A stretch of DNA of 64,000 nt from Dechloromonas agitata is5 (GTDB lineage Bacteria; Pseudomonadota; Gammaproteobacteria; Burkholderiales; Rhodocyclaceae): positions 620,001 through 684,000 of the forward strand of contig NZ_KI912532.1 of the NCBI RefSeq assembly GCF_000519045.1, read 5' to 3'. The notes under the pieces were generated by a model. The model did no database searches, was not told the origin of the DNA, and saw nothing but the letters and a program-made list of their open reading frames with translations. The translations under genes were made by a program, and so were the position numbers. Positions within the stretch are counted from its first letter, which is position 1. Each line of letters opens with the position of its first letter. Below are positions 23,222 through 32,766 of the stretch, one piece after another.

Positions 23222-24480
23222 GTTCCTTTGCCCTGAAGAACGGCGTCCTGCACGTCGAATCCGTTGCCCTGTCCGCCATCGCCGAACGATTCGGCACGCC
23301 GGCCTACGTTTATTCGCGGGCCGCACTGACCGCTTCGCTGCGCGAATTCCAGGATGTGTTGACCGCGCACCCGGCCGGCCAGGACGCGCTGGTCTGCTAT
23401 GCCGTCAAGGCCAATTCCAACCTCGCCATCCTGAACCTGTTCGCCCGCCTTGGTGCCGGCTTCGACATCGTCTCCGGCGGCGAATTGCAGCGCGTGCTGG
23501 CGGCGGGCGCCGACCCGAAAAAGGTGGTCTTCTCGGGCGTTGGCAAGACGGCTGCGGAAATGAAGCTGGCACTGGATGCCGGGATTTTCTGCTTCAACAT
23601 CGAGTCGATCCCGGAACTGGAGCGCCTGAACGAAGTCGCCGGCCAGTGCGGCAAGCAGGCACCGATCAGCCTGCGCGTCAATCCGAACGTCGATCCGAAG
23701 ACCCACCCCTACATCTCGACCGGCCTCAAGGAGGCCAAGTTCGGCGTCGCCTACGAGCATGCACTCGATCTCTATCGCCGTGCCGCCGCCCTGCCCCATA
23801 TCGCGGTGGCCGGCATCGACTGCCACATCGGTTCGCAGTTGCTCGATCCGTCGCCCTTTGTCGAGGCACTGGAGCGCATCCTCGCCCTGATCGACCAGTT
23901 GGCCGATGAAGGCATCACGCTGCACCACATCGATCTTGGCGGCGGCCTGGGTATCAAGTACAAGGCCGAGCAGGTGCAACCCACCGTTGCCTCCTACCTG
24001 AACCCGCTGCTCGACAAGCTCCAGGGCCGCGGCCTGCAGGTCGTGCTCGAACCGGGCCGGCGCCTGGTCGGCAATGCCGGCCTGCTGCTGACCCGCATCG
24101 AGTTCCTGAAGGAAGGCGAAGGCAAGAATTTCGCCATCATCGACGCCGCAATGAACGACCTGATGCGCCCGGCGCTGTACGAAGCCTGGCACGACATCGA
24201 GCCGGTCGAACCGCGCGACGGGGCGACCCGTGACTACGACGTGGTCGGTCCGGTCTGCGAAACGGGCGATTTCCTCGGCCAGGCCCGTCCGCTCTGCGTC
24301 CAGCCGGGCGACCTGCTGGCCGTCATGTCGGCCGGCGCCTACGGCATGGCGATGGCCTCCAACTACAACACCCGGCCGCGTGCGGTCGAAGTGATGGTCG
24401 ATGGCGATGCCGTGCATGTCATTCGCCAGCGCGAAACCGTCGAACAACTCTACGCCGGCGAATCCATCCTTCCGCAGTGA
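23218..24480 (+). CDS. lysA: Diaminopimelate decarboxylase
   Basis: LysA is the PLP-dependent last step of lysine biosynthesis (meso-DAP to L-lysine). It has 420 residues of fold-type III. PLP lysine K64 sits in YAVKANSN. HIGSQ, the phosphate-binding GGGLGIKY, EPGRRLVGNAG and the catalytic CETGDFL near the C-terminus are present. Between lptM and hslR with ATGA and GTGA overlaps, it is the middle gene of a three-gene unit. Confidence 0.97.
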   Translation: MSSFALKNGVLHVESVALSAIAERFGTPAYVYSRAALTASLREFQDVLTAHPAGQDALVCYAVKANSNLAILNLFARLGAGFDIVSGGELQRVLAAGADPKKVVFSGVGKTAAEMKLALDAGIFCFNIESIPELERLNEVAGQCGKQAPISLRVNPNVDPKTHPYISTGLKEAKFGVAYEHALDLYRRAAALPHIAVAGIDCHIGSQLLDPSPFVEALERILALIDQLADEGITLHHIDLGGGLGIKYKAEQVQPTVASYLNPLLDKLQGRGLQVVLEPGRRLVGNAGLLLTRIEFLKEGEGKNFAIIDAAMNDLMRPALYEAWHDIEPVEPRDGATRDYDVVGPVCETGDFLGQARPLCVQPGDLLAVMSAGAYGMAMASNYNTRPRAVEVMVDGDAVHVIRQRETVEQLYAGESILPQ

Positions 24481-24851
24481 GCGGCATCCGGCTCGACAAG
24501 TGGCTGTGGGCGGCGCGTTTCTTCAAGACGCGCTCCCTGGCCACCGATGCCGTCAGTGGCGGCAAGATCAAGTTGAATGGCGCACCGACCAAGCCGGCGC
24601 GCGAGATCAAGGCCGGTGATCGGCTCGACATCTTCAACGGCGATACGCGCTGGGAAGTCATCGTCCTGGCCCTTTCCGAAAAACGCGGTCCGGCCAGCGA
24701 GGCGCGTCTGCTCTACGAGGAAACGGCGGAGAGCCGCGCAGCGCGCGAGGCCGAGCAGATGCGCCGCAAGTTCGAGGTCGAGCCGGCTGCCGACATTCAC
24801 GGTCGGCCGACCAAGCGCGACCGCCGGCAAATGGACCGTTTCAGCCGCTAA
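24477..24851 (+). CDS. hslR: Ribosome-associated heat shock protein Hsp15 (S4 domain)
   Basis: This is a 124-residue RNA-binding protein. The S4 domain occupies about residues 4-60 (RLDKWLWAARFFKTRSLATD). A basic C-terminal tail (KRDRRQMDRFSR) follows. E. coli Hsp15 binds free 50S subunits carrying nascent chains after heat stress. The GTG start overlaps the lysA stop (GTGA). Its stop overlaps the stop of the convergent AEC gene. Confidence 0.9.
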   Translation: MSGIRLDKWLWAARFFKTRSLATDAVSGGKIKLNGAPTKPAREIKAGDRLDIFNGDTRWEVIVLALSEKRGPASEARLLYEETAESRAAREAEQMRRKFEVEPAADIHGRPTKRDRRQMDRFSR

Positions 24852-25735
24852 AGAACGAGCGCCAGGGCGAGCGGCAGGAAGATCAGCGCCGCCAGGTTGC
24901 CGATCAGCACGATGGACGCCACACGCTGCGGCTCCTGCTTGTAGCGTTCGGCAAACAGGAAATTGAGCACAGCCGGCGGCAAGGCGCCGAACACCAGCAG
25001 CATGGCTGCATCGCGCCCCTGCAGCCCGAGCAGGGCGATCACACCATAGGCGATAGCCATGCCGGCGAGCGGTCGTAGCAGGGCACTCCCGACGGCTACC
25101 TGCCATTCGCGGAAATTGACATCGGTCATCCGGACGCCGAGCGAGAAGAGCAGCAGCGGCACCGATACGTCGCCCAGCATCTTGATCGCGATGACCAGCG
25201 GCTGCCATACCGGAATCTTCAGCAAGGCCACAGCCAGCCCGGCGATGGCGGCGGCGACAACCGGGATGCGCCAGAGCGTCAACAAGCGCGTCGTCGGATC
25301 GAGCAGGCGGGCGCCAAAGGAAAAGTGCAAGGTGTTCTCGACCATAAACAGGATGACCGCGGCCGGCAACGCATCCTCGCCCCAGGCCAGCACGGCGAGC
25401 GGCAGGCCGATGTTGCCGGAGTTGTTGAACAGCATCGGCGGCACCAGGGTTTTCGGCTGCATGCCGATCAGGCGCGAGATGGGCCAGGCCAGTAGACCGC
25501 AGGCCGCAAGGAGCAGGAAACCGCCCAGCGCCAAGGGCGCGTAGGCTGCCAGATCGAAGGATTTGCCGGCCATTGCTGCAAAAACCAGGGCTGGCACGAA
25601 AACATCCATGTTCAGCCGGTTGGCGACCGCCATTTCCGGCTTGTGCTTGCGACCATAGAAATAGCCGGCCGCAACGATGCCGAAAATGGGAAACAGGATG
25701 GCCAGCAGGCGGAAGCTCAGGCTTTGCTCGTCCAA
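24848..25735 (-). CDS. AEC family permease (auxin efflux carrier type)
   Basis: This is a 295-residue integral membrane protein with about ten hydrophobic helices and the Asn/Gly-rich discontinuous helix MLFNNSGNIGLPLAVLAWG typical of AEC/bile-acid-type carriers. The substrate cannot be told; bacterial homologues include malate/malonate transporters. The likely start is TTG at 25735 because no ATG or GTG precedes the first helix, so the exact start is uncertain. Upstream (25736-25826) lies a 91-base gap to hslU with no recognised element. Confidence 0.85.
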   Translation of the reverse strand: MDEQSLSFRLLAILFPIFGIVAAGYFYGRKHKPEMAVANRLNMDVFVPALVFAAMAGKSFDLAAYAPLALGGFLLLAACGLLAWPISRLIGMQPKTLVPPMLFNNSGNIGLPLAVLAWGEDALPAAVILFMVENTLHFSFGARLLDPTTRLLTLWRIPVVAAAIAGLAVALLKIPVWQPLVIAIKMLGDVSVPLLLFSLGVRMTDVNFREWQVAVGSALLRPLAGMAIAYGVIALLGLQGRDAAMLLVFGALPPAVLNFLFAERYKQEPQRVASIVLIGNLAALIFLPLALALVL

Positions 25736-25826
25736 TGGGCGCTTTCTGGGGAATAGAAGTGGCCGGATTGTAGCGGGGTGCCGCCGGCCGGACTGTAGGG
25801 GCTTCCCCTAGCCCGGCCGCCGCAAA

Positions 25827-27167
25827 TTACAGCACGTAGCGCGACAAGTCCTCGTCGGCCGCGACTTCGCCGAGTTTCTCATTGACATAGGCGGCATCGA
25901 CCACCACCTTGTCGAGCCCGATCTTGCCGGCCTCGAAGGAGACTTCCTCGAGCAGTTTCTCCATCACCGTGTGCAGGCGGCGGGCGCCGATGTTTTCGGT
26001 CTTTTCGTTCACCTGATAGGCGATCTCCGCCATGCGGCGGATGCCGTCATCGGCAAATTCGACGGCAACGCCTTCCGTCTCCAGCAAAGCCTGATACTGC
26101 TTAGTCAGGCAGGCATCGGTCTGGGTCAGGATGCACTCGAAATCAGCCACCGACAGCGAATCCAGTTCGACGCGGATGGGAAAACGGCCCTGCAGTTCGG
26201 GGATCAGGTCGGACGGCTTGGAGAGATGAAAAGCGCCCGAGGCGATGAACAGGATGTGATCGGTGCGGATCATGCCGTACTTGGTCGATACCGTCGTCCC
26301 TTCGACCAGCGGCAGCAGGTCGCGCTGCACGCCCTGGCGAGACACGTCGGCACCTTGTGCATCGGAGCGCCCGGTCACCTTGTCGATCTCGTCGAGGAAG
26401 ACGATGCCGTTCTGCTCGACGGCCTTGACTGCCTCCAGCTTCACTTCCTCGTCATTGACCAGTTTGGCCGCTTCCTCGTCGGTGAGCAGCTTGAGCGCTT
26501 CCTTGATCTTCAGCTTGCGCGACTTCTTCTTGCCGCCGCCCATGTTCTGGAACATGCCCTGGATCTGCTGGGTCAGTTCCTCCATGCCGGGCGGTGCGAA
26601 GATTTCCGCCTGCATCGCCGGCATGGCAACGTCAATGTCGATTTCCTTGTCGTCCAGTTCACCCTCACGCAGCTTCTTACGGAACTTCTGACGGGTAGCG
26701 TTCTCCTCGCCGCCCGCCGCATTGTTCTCGGCGAAGAAACCGGGACTGCGGGCTGGCGGCAGCAGGGCATCGAGCACGCGCTCCTCGGCGGCATCCTCGG
26801 CCCGGGCACGCATGCCCTTCATGGCCCGTTCCCGCCCCGACTTGATGGCCATCTCGACCAGGTCGCGGATGATGGTCTCGACATCGCGGCCGACGTAACC
26901 GACCTCGGTGAACTTGGTTGCCTCGACCTTGATGAAGGGCGCATTGGCCAGGCGGGCCAGGCGGCGGGCGATCTCGGTCTTGCCGACGCCGGTCGGGCCG
27001 ATCATCAGGATGTTCTTGGGGGTGATTTCCTGGCGCAACGGCTCGGCCACCTGGGCGCGCCGCCAGCGGTTGCGCAGGGCAATGGCCACGGCCTTCTTGG
27101 CGTTGTTCTGGCCGACGATGTGCTTGTCGAGTTCGGAGACGATCTCCTTCGGCGTCATGGTCGTCAT
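25827..27167 (-). CDS. hslU: ATP-dependent protease ATPase subunit HslU (ClpY)
   Basis: HslU is the AAA+ unfoldase ring that feeds substrates to HslV. It has 446 residues: Walker A GPTGVGKT (57-64), GYVGRDVE pore motif, a charged I-domain (about 110-240), Walker B FLDEIDK, sensor 2 and the C-terminal ...LSRYVL, which inserts into HslV. The start at 27167 ([13 protein letters not shown]) aligns with other HslU proteins and overlaps the hslV stop as ATGA. Confidence 0.97.
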   Translation of the reverse strand: MTTMTPKEIVSELDKHIVGQNNAKKAVAIALRNRWRRAQVAEPLRQEITPKNILMIGPTGVGKTEIARRLARLANAPFIKVEATKFTEVGYVGRDVETIIRDLVEMAIKSGRERAMKGMRARAEDAAEERVLDALLPPARSPGFFAENNAAGGEENATRQKFRKKLREGELDDKEIDIDVAMPAMQAEIFAPPGMEELTQQIQGMFQNMGGGKKKSRKLKIKEALKLLTDEEAAKLVNDEEVKLEAVKAVEQNGIVFLDEIDKVTGRSDAQGADVSRQGVQRDLLPLVEGTTVSTKYGMIRTDHILFIASGAFHLSKPSDLIPELQGRFPIRVELDSLSVADFECILTQTDACLTKQYQALLETEGVAVEFADDGIRRMAEIAYQVNEKTENIGARRLHTVMEKLLEEVSFEAGKIGLDKVVVDAAYVNEKLGEVAADEDLSRYVL

Positions 27168-27700
27168 TCCAGCGTCTCCAGCGTGAAGTTGCGGTTGGTG
27201 TAGATGCACAGGTCGCCGGCAATTTCCAACGACTTGGTGACGATGTCGAGCGGCGGCAACTCGGTGTTTTCGAGCAAGGCGCGGGCTGCAGCCTGCGCAT
27301 AGGTCCCCCCCGAACCGATGGCGACGATACCCTGCTCCGGCTCCAGCACATCGCCGTTGCCGGTGATGATCAGCGAGGATTCACGGTCAGCGACCGACAG
27401 CATGGCCTCCAGGCGGCGCAGGGCGCGGTCGGAACGCCAGTCCTTGGCCAGCTCGACGGCCGAGCGCACCAGATTGCCCTGGTGCTTCTCCAGCTTGGCC
27501 TCGAAACGCTCGAACAGCGTAAAGGCATCGGCCGTGCCGCCAGCAAAACCGGCCAGGATGCGCCCCTGATAGAGGCGGCGCACCTTCTTGGCGGTGGCCT
27601 TGACGACGATGTTGCCGAGCGTGACCTGGCCGTCGCCACCCATCGCGACGCGATTGCCCCGGCGCACCGACAGGATCGTGGTGCCGTGATATTGCTCCAT
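27164..27700 (-). CDS. hslV: ATP-dependent protease peptidase subunit HslV (ClpQ)
   Basis: HslV is a proteasome-like Thr peptidase forming a double hexamer. It has 178 residues. The mature nucleophile is expected to be Thr7 in [15 protein letters not shown], so a six-residue propeptide must be removed, whereas the E. coli enzyme loses only Met. The Lys in [20 protein letters not shown] completes the active site. The gene lies 9 bases after the STAS gene and is probably co-transcribed with it. Confidence 0.97.
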   Translation of the reverse strand: MEQYHGTTILSVRRGNRVAMGGDGQVTLGNIVVKATAKKVRRLYQGRILAGFAGGTADAFTLFERFEAKLEKHQGNLVRSAVELAKDWRSDRALRRLEAMLSVADRESSLIITGNGDVLEPEQGIVAIGSGGTYAQAAARALLENTELPPLDIVTKSLEIAGDLCIYTNRNFTLETLE

Positions 27701-27709
27701 GTTTCTACC

Positions 27710-29005
27710 TTAAGACTTGGGAACGATGATGCGTGCCTGCTTGTTGAGACCGACGACGGCCATCAGCTCGGCAACGAGATGGTTCGGACTGCGGATGACA
27801 ACTTCGCGCCCGGCCGCCTTGATCGGCGCCAAGCGATTGACCAGTTGCCCGGCCGAAATGAAATCGAGGCGCGTGACCCGGGAGAAATCGAGCACCGGCT
27901 GCGCCATGCCCTCGACGATCTGCGGCAAATCCTCGAAGCGGCAGCCTTTCAGTTCGCCCACCAAGTAATGGGCATCGTCCTGCTTCCCGTTGCCCCCGGC
28001 AGCCGCCATGGCCGGCGCGGCCGGCAAGGGCTCCCAGGAGGGCGGCGACAGTTCGAAGGTGATGGCGTAATCGACCGCCCGCTCCTCGAATTGCTCCTGT
28101 GTTCCATGCCGCTGCAGCAATTCAAGCAGCAGGCGCCAGCTCGCTTCATGACTGGAGTCACCAGCCACCAGGCGGCTATTCAGGCGCTCCATGAAAGGCT
28201 CGACACCGAGCAGGCTGACACCCAGCCGCAGCTTGCGCGCCCTGGTCAACAGGTCGGCCAACTGGGCAGCCACCTCGTCATCGCAACCGATCAGCTTGGT
28301 GCAATCGACGCAGACATCGGCCTTCTGGCCGACCAGGCGGGTCAGTTCGGCGACCGGTAACGCGCTTTCCGAGGTCAGCACCCCTTGCAGGAAAATCTTG
28401 TTGGGGCCGAGCCCCCCGGCCATCGGCTGGGTTGCGGGCAGATGCGTCGACCAGGTCGGCGGCGAGGTTTCGCAGGCCTCGGCATAGTCGACGCCGAGTT
28501 TCTCAAAGGCGGCGCGGTCGCCGCTGATCTGCAGCAAATCAAAAAGCAGCAGCCAGAAACGCTTGCCTTCTACGCCGTGGTAGGAGCGGACAAAGGTCTC
28601 AAGCAGCGAACGGGCGGCACCATCCTGACCATTGGCATAGAGGACGACGACCTGCTCGACGCAGGCCTGCAGCGGGTCGACGTCATGATCGACATCGATG
28701 CCCATGACGCTGGAGTTGGTGAACTGGCTGTCGAAATCGTCGAAGGTGAAATCGTCTGCGGGTACCACCGGGGTCGGTGCGGCAGCAGCAACCGGTGCCG
28801 GTGGACGGCTCTCGGCGGGTGCCTCGGCGAGGGGACGGCTGGCCGTGAACTCAAGGTCTGGCAACGGCTCCGGCAAGGGCCTGGATTGCTCTTCGGCTTC
28901 CGTCTGCTGCGGCTTGGCCTCGGATACCGGCGTAACCGGGCGCGGCTTGGCGGCCGGACGCTCGGGCATCTTGTTGGGCTGCTTCTTGAAAAACGAAAAA
29001 ACCAT
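27710..29005 (-). CDS. STAS-domain protein of unknown function, upstream of hslVU
   Basis: This is a 431-residue soluble protein. The N-terminus is MVFSFFKKQ plus a long Pro/Ala/Glu-rich disordered region (about 10-90), then a helical region (about 100-200). Two STAS-like repeats follow: one near 215-285 (ADVCVDCTKLIGCDDEVAAQ) and one at the C-terminus (VLDFSRVTRLDFISAGQLVN). STAS domains act in anti-sigma antagonists and in MlaB of lipid-transport complexes. No phosphorylatable Ser is obvious in the second repeat except near FIS. GGAG lies 5 bases before the ATG. The role is unknown. Confidence 0.75.
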   Translation of the reverse strand: MVFSFFKKQPNKMPERPAAKPRPVTPVSEAKPQQTEAEEQSRPLPEPLPDLEFTASRPLAEAPAESRPPAPVAAAAPTPVVPADDFTFDDFDSQFTNSSVMGIDVDHDVDPLQACVEQVVVLYANGQDGAARSLLETFVRSYHGVEGKRFWLLLFDLLQISGDRAAFEKLGVDYAEACETSPPTWSTHLPATQPMAGGLGPNKIFLQGVLTSESALPVAELTRLVGQKADVCVDCTKLIGCDDEVAAQLADLLTRARKLRLGVSLLGVEPFMERLNSRLVAGDSSHEASWRLLLELLQRHGTQEQFEERAVDYAITFELSPPSWEPLPAAPAMAAAGGNGKQDDAHYLVGELKGCRFEDLPQIVEGMAQPVLDFSRVTRLDFISAGQLVNRLAPIKAAGREVVIRSPNHLVAELMAVVGLNKQARIIVPKS

Positions 29006-29050
29006 GACTACTCCGCATGCAGAGTCGAACTTTTAGCATGCCGCCCCGCT

Positions 29051-29815
29051 TCATGCAATGATCAAGCCGATCCCGACGAGCAGGAGGGCAAGAATCGGCC
29101 CGAAGGGTTGATCCAGCCACAAGGCCACGCCAAAGGCACCGAGGTAGGCGGCCAGACCGATGACCAGCGCGCGCCACAAGCCGCCCCGCCAACTGGCCGC
29201 CCGCCGGAAAGCCAGCCAGGGCGGGATGAAAACGAGGGCGAAGGCCCCCATCACGCCGAGACTCATGGTCGCGAGGGCGAGGCATAGGGCCGCCAGCACA
29301 TCGAAGCCAAGTTGTATGGGCCAGGCGCGCAGGCCGCGAATGCGGAAGAAATCCGGGTAGAGATGGGCCAGCAGCAAACTGCGCGACAAGGCGCGCAGCG
29401 CCAGCAGCGAGATGGCCCCCCCGATGGCAACCAGGGCCAGGGTAGCCCCATCGGCAAAATAGAGCTGGCCATCGAACAGGGCATGCCCCAGGCGCTCGGC
29501 CAGCGGATGGTTGGCAGCCAGCAGGACGGCGACCGACCAACTACCGAGCAGGAGCAGGGCATAGCTTGCGCCGCCACTCAGGCGGGCGGCGAAAAACCGC
29601 TTGCCGGCGCCTGCCGCCAGCGCGGTGCCGATGCCACCGGCAGCGGGCGGCAGACTGGATACCAAGGCGAGCAAGGCGCCAGCCGCGGCGATGTGGGCAT
29701 AGGAAAGCGCGGCGAGCCATTCGTCGCGCAAGCGCAGGTAGGCGCCGAGCAAGGGCAGAACGATGGCCAACGCCAGGCCGGTCAGGAAAGGCAGCAGAAA
29801 CAGCTCATTCCACAT
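29051..29815 (-). CDS. Metal ABC transporter permease (ZnuB-like)
   Basis: This is the membrane subunit of a zinc/manganese-type ABC importer, about 254 residues with eight or so hydrophobic helices; LSYAHIAAAGALLALVSSLPP and MSLGVMGAFALVFIPPWLAFR are typical of the ABC-3 family. The ATG at 29815 (MWNELFLLPF) overlaps the ATPase gene by 11 bases; the frame extends upstream but only within that gene. It is the last gene of the metal-uptake unit. Confidence 0.88.
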   Translation of the reverse strand: MWNELFLLPFLTGLALAIVLPLLGAYLRLRDEWLAALSYAHIAAAGALLALVSSLPPAAGGIGTALAAGAGKRFFAARLSGGASYALLLLGSWSVAVLLAANHPLAERLGHALFDGQLYFADGATLALVAIGGAISLLALRALSRSLLLAHLYPDFFRIRGLRAWPIQLGFDVLAALCLALATMSLGVMGAFALVFIPPWLAFRRAASWRGGLWRALVIGLAAYLGAFGVALWLDQPFGPILALLLVGIGLIIA

Positions 29816-30383
29816 CGCAGGGCTCCAGGGTGACGACACGGTCGCAGGCTGCCGCGACGAAGCCGGCATCGTGGCTGACGACCAGGATGCCGCGCCCGCC
29901 GGCCGCCAGATCGCGCAGGTGGCGAGCGAGGTGGGCGACGCCAGCCCGGTCGAGATTGTTGGTTGGCTCGTCGAGCAGAACCAGGTCGGCCGGCGTGTCG
30001 AGAACTGCCCACAGCGCCAGGTAGTGGCGCTGGCCGCCGGACAGGCGATCGAGTCGCTGGTCGAGGCGGTCGGCCAGCCAGGGCGGCAGGCCGATCGGAC
30101 TGGCCCCGGTCAGGGCGAGCAATTCGCGGCCGGACAAGGGCACACCGACGACCGGCGGAACGTCCTGCGTCTGCAGGGCGAGGCGCAGCCCGGCCGGGCG
30201 CGTCAGGCGACCGGAAAACACGCGGGCGCGGCCAGCAATGGCGGCCAGCACGGTGCTCTTGCCAACGCCATTCGGGCCGGTCAGGCCGACGATCTCGCCA
30301 GCCGCCAGGGACAGCTCGACCGGCCTGGTGGCCGGCTGCTGCCAGCCGGCCACCAGGCCCTCCAGATGCAGCAGGACGCTCAC
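29805..30383 (-). CDS. Metal ABC transporter ATP-binding protein (ZnuC-like, short)
   Basis: This is a 192-residue ABC ATPase: Walker A GPNGVGKST, signature LSGGQRHYLALW, Walker B LVLLDEPTNNLD and switch His VSHD are all present. It is shorter than typical ZnuC (about 250), lacking the C-terminal extension. The GTG start at 30383 overlaps the binding-protein stop as GTGA; the frame remains open upstream but inside the neighbouring gene. Confidence 0.9.
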   Translation of the reverse strand: MSVLLHLEGLVAGWQQPATRPVELSLAAGEIVGLTGPNGVGKSTVLAAIAGRARVFSGRLTRPAGLRLALQTQDVPPVVGVPLSGRELLALTGASPIGLPPWLADRLDQRLDRLSGGQRHYLALWAVLDTPADLVLLDEPTNNLDRAGVAHLARHLRDLAAGGRGILVVSHDAGFVAAACDRVVTLEPCDVE

Positions 30384-31276
30384 CGAACCGCCTGCAGCAG
30401 ACGTTGCAGCGTGTCGTCGAACAGGCCAACCAGATCCTTGGCCGCTGGCGTGCCGCCCACCGTGTAAGGCAACAGCACGGCCGGCGTGCCGCTCTTGCCG
30501 GCGATCCACTGGCTTGGTCCCTCCGGGTTGTAGGCCGTGCGCAACACCATACGGGCCGGCGCCGCCTGCTGGCGGGCGAGCAGCCCGCTCAACTGGCCGC
30601 TGGTCGGTTCAATGCCCGGTTTCGGTTCAAGCGTGCCCAACTCCTTCATGCCCAGCCAGTGGGTCAGGTAGGTGAAGCTGGCATGATGCACCAGCACGCC
30701 GACTCCTTTCAGGGGCGCGCCCTCACGCTCCCAGCGGGCAATGGCGGCCTGCCACTTGCCGGAAAAGGCCTTCAGGTTGGCCTGGTAGGTGGCGGCGTTC
30801 GGCGCGTCAACCTCGGCCAGGCGGGCCGCCAGTGCCTCGGCCACCTTCTGTACCCGGTGCGGATCGAGGTGGATGTGTGGATTGCCGGCGGCATGCACAT
30901 CACCGTGCGCCCGATCGACGACGCTCGGTACCTCGAGACGATCGACACAGGCCGCCGCCTCGAAATACCCCGGTCGCCCGGGCTGGATCGCGGCATTGCC
31001 CGAATCGCGCAAAACCAACGGCAGCCAGCCAACCTCCAATTCCGCACCGGCCGCGACAACCAGGTTCGCCTGCCGCGCCTGGGCGAGCAGGGAAGGCTTG
31101 GCCTCGATGCGATGCGGGTCCTGGAATGCGCTGGTCGCACTGTAGACCTTGACCCGGTCACCGCCGAGTTCGCGGGCCAGCGCGGCCCACTCCGGCACCG
31201 TGGCGAAGACCCGCAGTTCAGCCTGCGCCCCGCATGCCAGCAGCAGGGTGAACAGGGAAAATACGAAATGTCTCAT
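30380..31276 (-). CDS. Periplasmic metal-binding protein of ABC importer (ZnuA/TroA family)
   Basis: This encodes 298 residues with a signal peptide (about 1-19, CGAQA). Candidate metal ligands are the His in QDPHRIEAKPS, the His residues in GNPHIHLDPHRV, and the His pair in VLVHHASFTYL. The long His/Asp-rich loop of many ZnuA proteins is absent. Zinc is the most likely substrate, manganese is possible. It starts 8 bases after the outer-membrane barrel gene, which suggests a joint uptake route. Confidence 0.88.
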   Translation of the reverse strand: MRHFVFSLFTLLLACGAQAELRVFATVPEWAALARELGGDRVKVYSATSAFQDPHRIEAKPSLLAQARQANLVVAAGAELEVGWLPLVLRDSGNAAIQPGRPGYFEAAACVDRLEVPSVVDRAHGDVHAAGNPHIHLDPHRVQKVAEALAARLAEVDAPNAATYQANLKAFSGKWQAAIARWEREGAPLKGVGVLVHHASFTYLTHWLGMKELGTLEPKPGIEPTSGQLSGLLARQQAAPARMVLRTAYNPEGPSQWIAGKSGTPAVLLPYTVGGTPAAKDLVGLFDDTLQRLLQAVR

Positions 31277-31284
31277 GCAGCCTC

Positions 31285-32691
31285 CTAGAACTTGTGGGCG
31301 CCGTGGGCACCGAGACTCATGATGTACTGCACCGTCACCTGATTGTCGGTGATGCCGAACATCGACTTGTCCTGGGCGTACTGCAGACGGACACGCGAAA
31401 ACTCGCTCCAGCTGTAATCGATCATCGCCGAGGCCTTCTTCGGACGATAGCTGTCGACAACCAGATAGGCTGCGTTGTCACCGAAATCCCGCCGGCCGCT
31501 GTCCAGCTGCTCGTAGCGCAAGCCGGCCCGCCAGTTCGGTGTGAATTGATAGACACCCTGGGCATACCAGCCGGACTGACGGGTACGGTAGGCGGATAGC
31601 ATGCCATCGCACGCAACCGTCGCAGCAGCACCTTCGGGGGTTGCGCAGGTCAGATCGCCCTTTTCACGGCGCTGGAAATACTCGGTCTGGAACTTGAAAT
31701 TCTGGTATTTCGGATTGCCGTTCGGCGCCCATTTCCAGACAAGATCAGCGATGAAGTTCTGCGATCGACCATCGAACAGCCCCTCGACTTCGTCATCCAC
31801 GGTACCCGCAAAATGGGCGGCACGCGACTTGGCCTGCGTCGTCAGGTAGGAAACTCCGGCCCGCCAACTGTTCGAAACACCGACTTCGCCACCGACATGC
31901 GCAAACACGGCCGCTGCACCGCTGCCGTTCTTGTTGCGGTCGGTGCCCGGGAAATTGGCGCCACGCCCCATTTCGGCCCCCAGTTCGATGAAGGTATCGG
32001 TCGGCGCCAGCCATTTCAGCTGCACGCCGTCGTTGGTGTAACTGCCGTGATTGCCGAACAGCGCACGGTACATCAGCGGCGCATCGGCAAAATCCCACAT
32101 ATGCGGATGCTGCTCGTTCAGATAGCCGATACCGGAACGGAAACGGCCGCCCTTCAGGCCAATGCCGTGACCAAGGCCAAGCGACTGGAACCAGGCCTCC
32201 TCAACCTCCGCCGTGCCATCGATAGCGGCAATGATGGCCTGGCCGCGCCAGTAAGGGTCGATATTGGCGGCCAGCACCAGCTCAGTGTGATCGACCGAGA
32301 AACCGCGCTTGCTGATGCCCTCGATCGCCCCCTCGCCGTGATCGTGGCCACCGGCCGGCCAGAACCCGGTGATGCCGCGCTCCGGGACATCCTTCATGTT
32401 CTTGTACTGGCCTTGCAGGATCAGCGAAACCTCGGGGTTGAAACCGCTCGCCGGGCCGGCCGCCGGGCGGCGGCTGTCGGTACGCTCGGACTGCACCGTA
32501 GCAGGTGCCGGCTTGGCTGCCGGGCGGGATTCGGCCTGGGCAAGTTTCTGTTCGAGAGCGGCGATGCGCTGCTCGTAGGCCCGCTTCATGTCGTCGATCT
32601 GGGCACGGATGGCAGCGAGTTCGGAATGATCGGCGGCCTGCGCGCCAAAGGTGGCAGCCAGCATGGCAGCCATGGCAATACGTTTTTGCAT
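31285..32691 (-). CDS. Outer-membrane porin-like beta-barrel protein linked to metal ABC importer
   Basis: This is a 468-residue protein. A signal peptide (about 1-20, FGAQA) is followed by a short coiled-coil (HSELAAIRAQIDDMKRAYEQ onward, to about 55), a Pro/Ala linker, and then alternating beta strands with aromatic girdles to the C-terminal ...GAHGAHKF. A His/Asp-rich patch (AGGHDHGEGAIEG) could contact metal. The N-terminal coiled coil resembles trimeric porins. The ATG at 32691 has AGGAG about 7 bases upstream. It lies directly upstream of the metal-binding protein gene. Family identity beyond 'porin-like' is uncertain. Confidence 0.75.
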   Translation of the reverse strand: MQKRIAMAAMLAATFGAQAADHSELAAIRAQIDDMKRAYEQRIAALEQKLAQAESRPAAKPAPATVQSERTDSRRPAAGPASGFNPEVSLILQGQYKNMKDVPERGITGFWPAGGHDHGEGAIEGISKRGFSVDHTELVLAANIDPYWRGQAIIAAIDGTAEVEEAWFQSLGLGHGIGLKGGRFRSGIGYLNEQHPHMWDFADAPLMYRALFGNHGSYTNDGVQLKWLAPTDTFIELGAEMGRGANFPGTDRNKNGSGAAAVFAHVGGEVGVSNSWRAGVSYLTTQAKSRAAHFAGTVDDEVEGLFDGRSQNFIADLVWKWAPNGNPKYQNFKFQTEYFQRREKGDLTCATPEGAAATVACDGMLSAYRTRQSGWYAQGVYQFTPNWRAGLRYEQLDSGRRDFGDNAAYLVVDSYRPKKASAMIDYSWSEFSRVRLQYAQDKSMFGITDNQVTVQYIMSLGAHGAHKF

Positions 32692-32766
32692 GGAATACTC
32701 CTGAAAATTGCATGACGAGCGGACGCCACCATCCGGTCGCATCCACTCGGAAACAAGAGGCAATTT

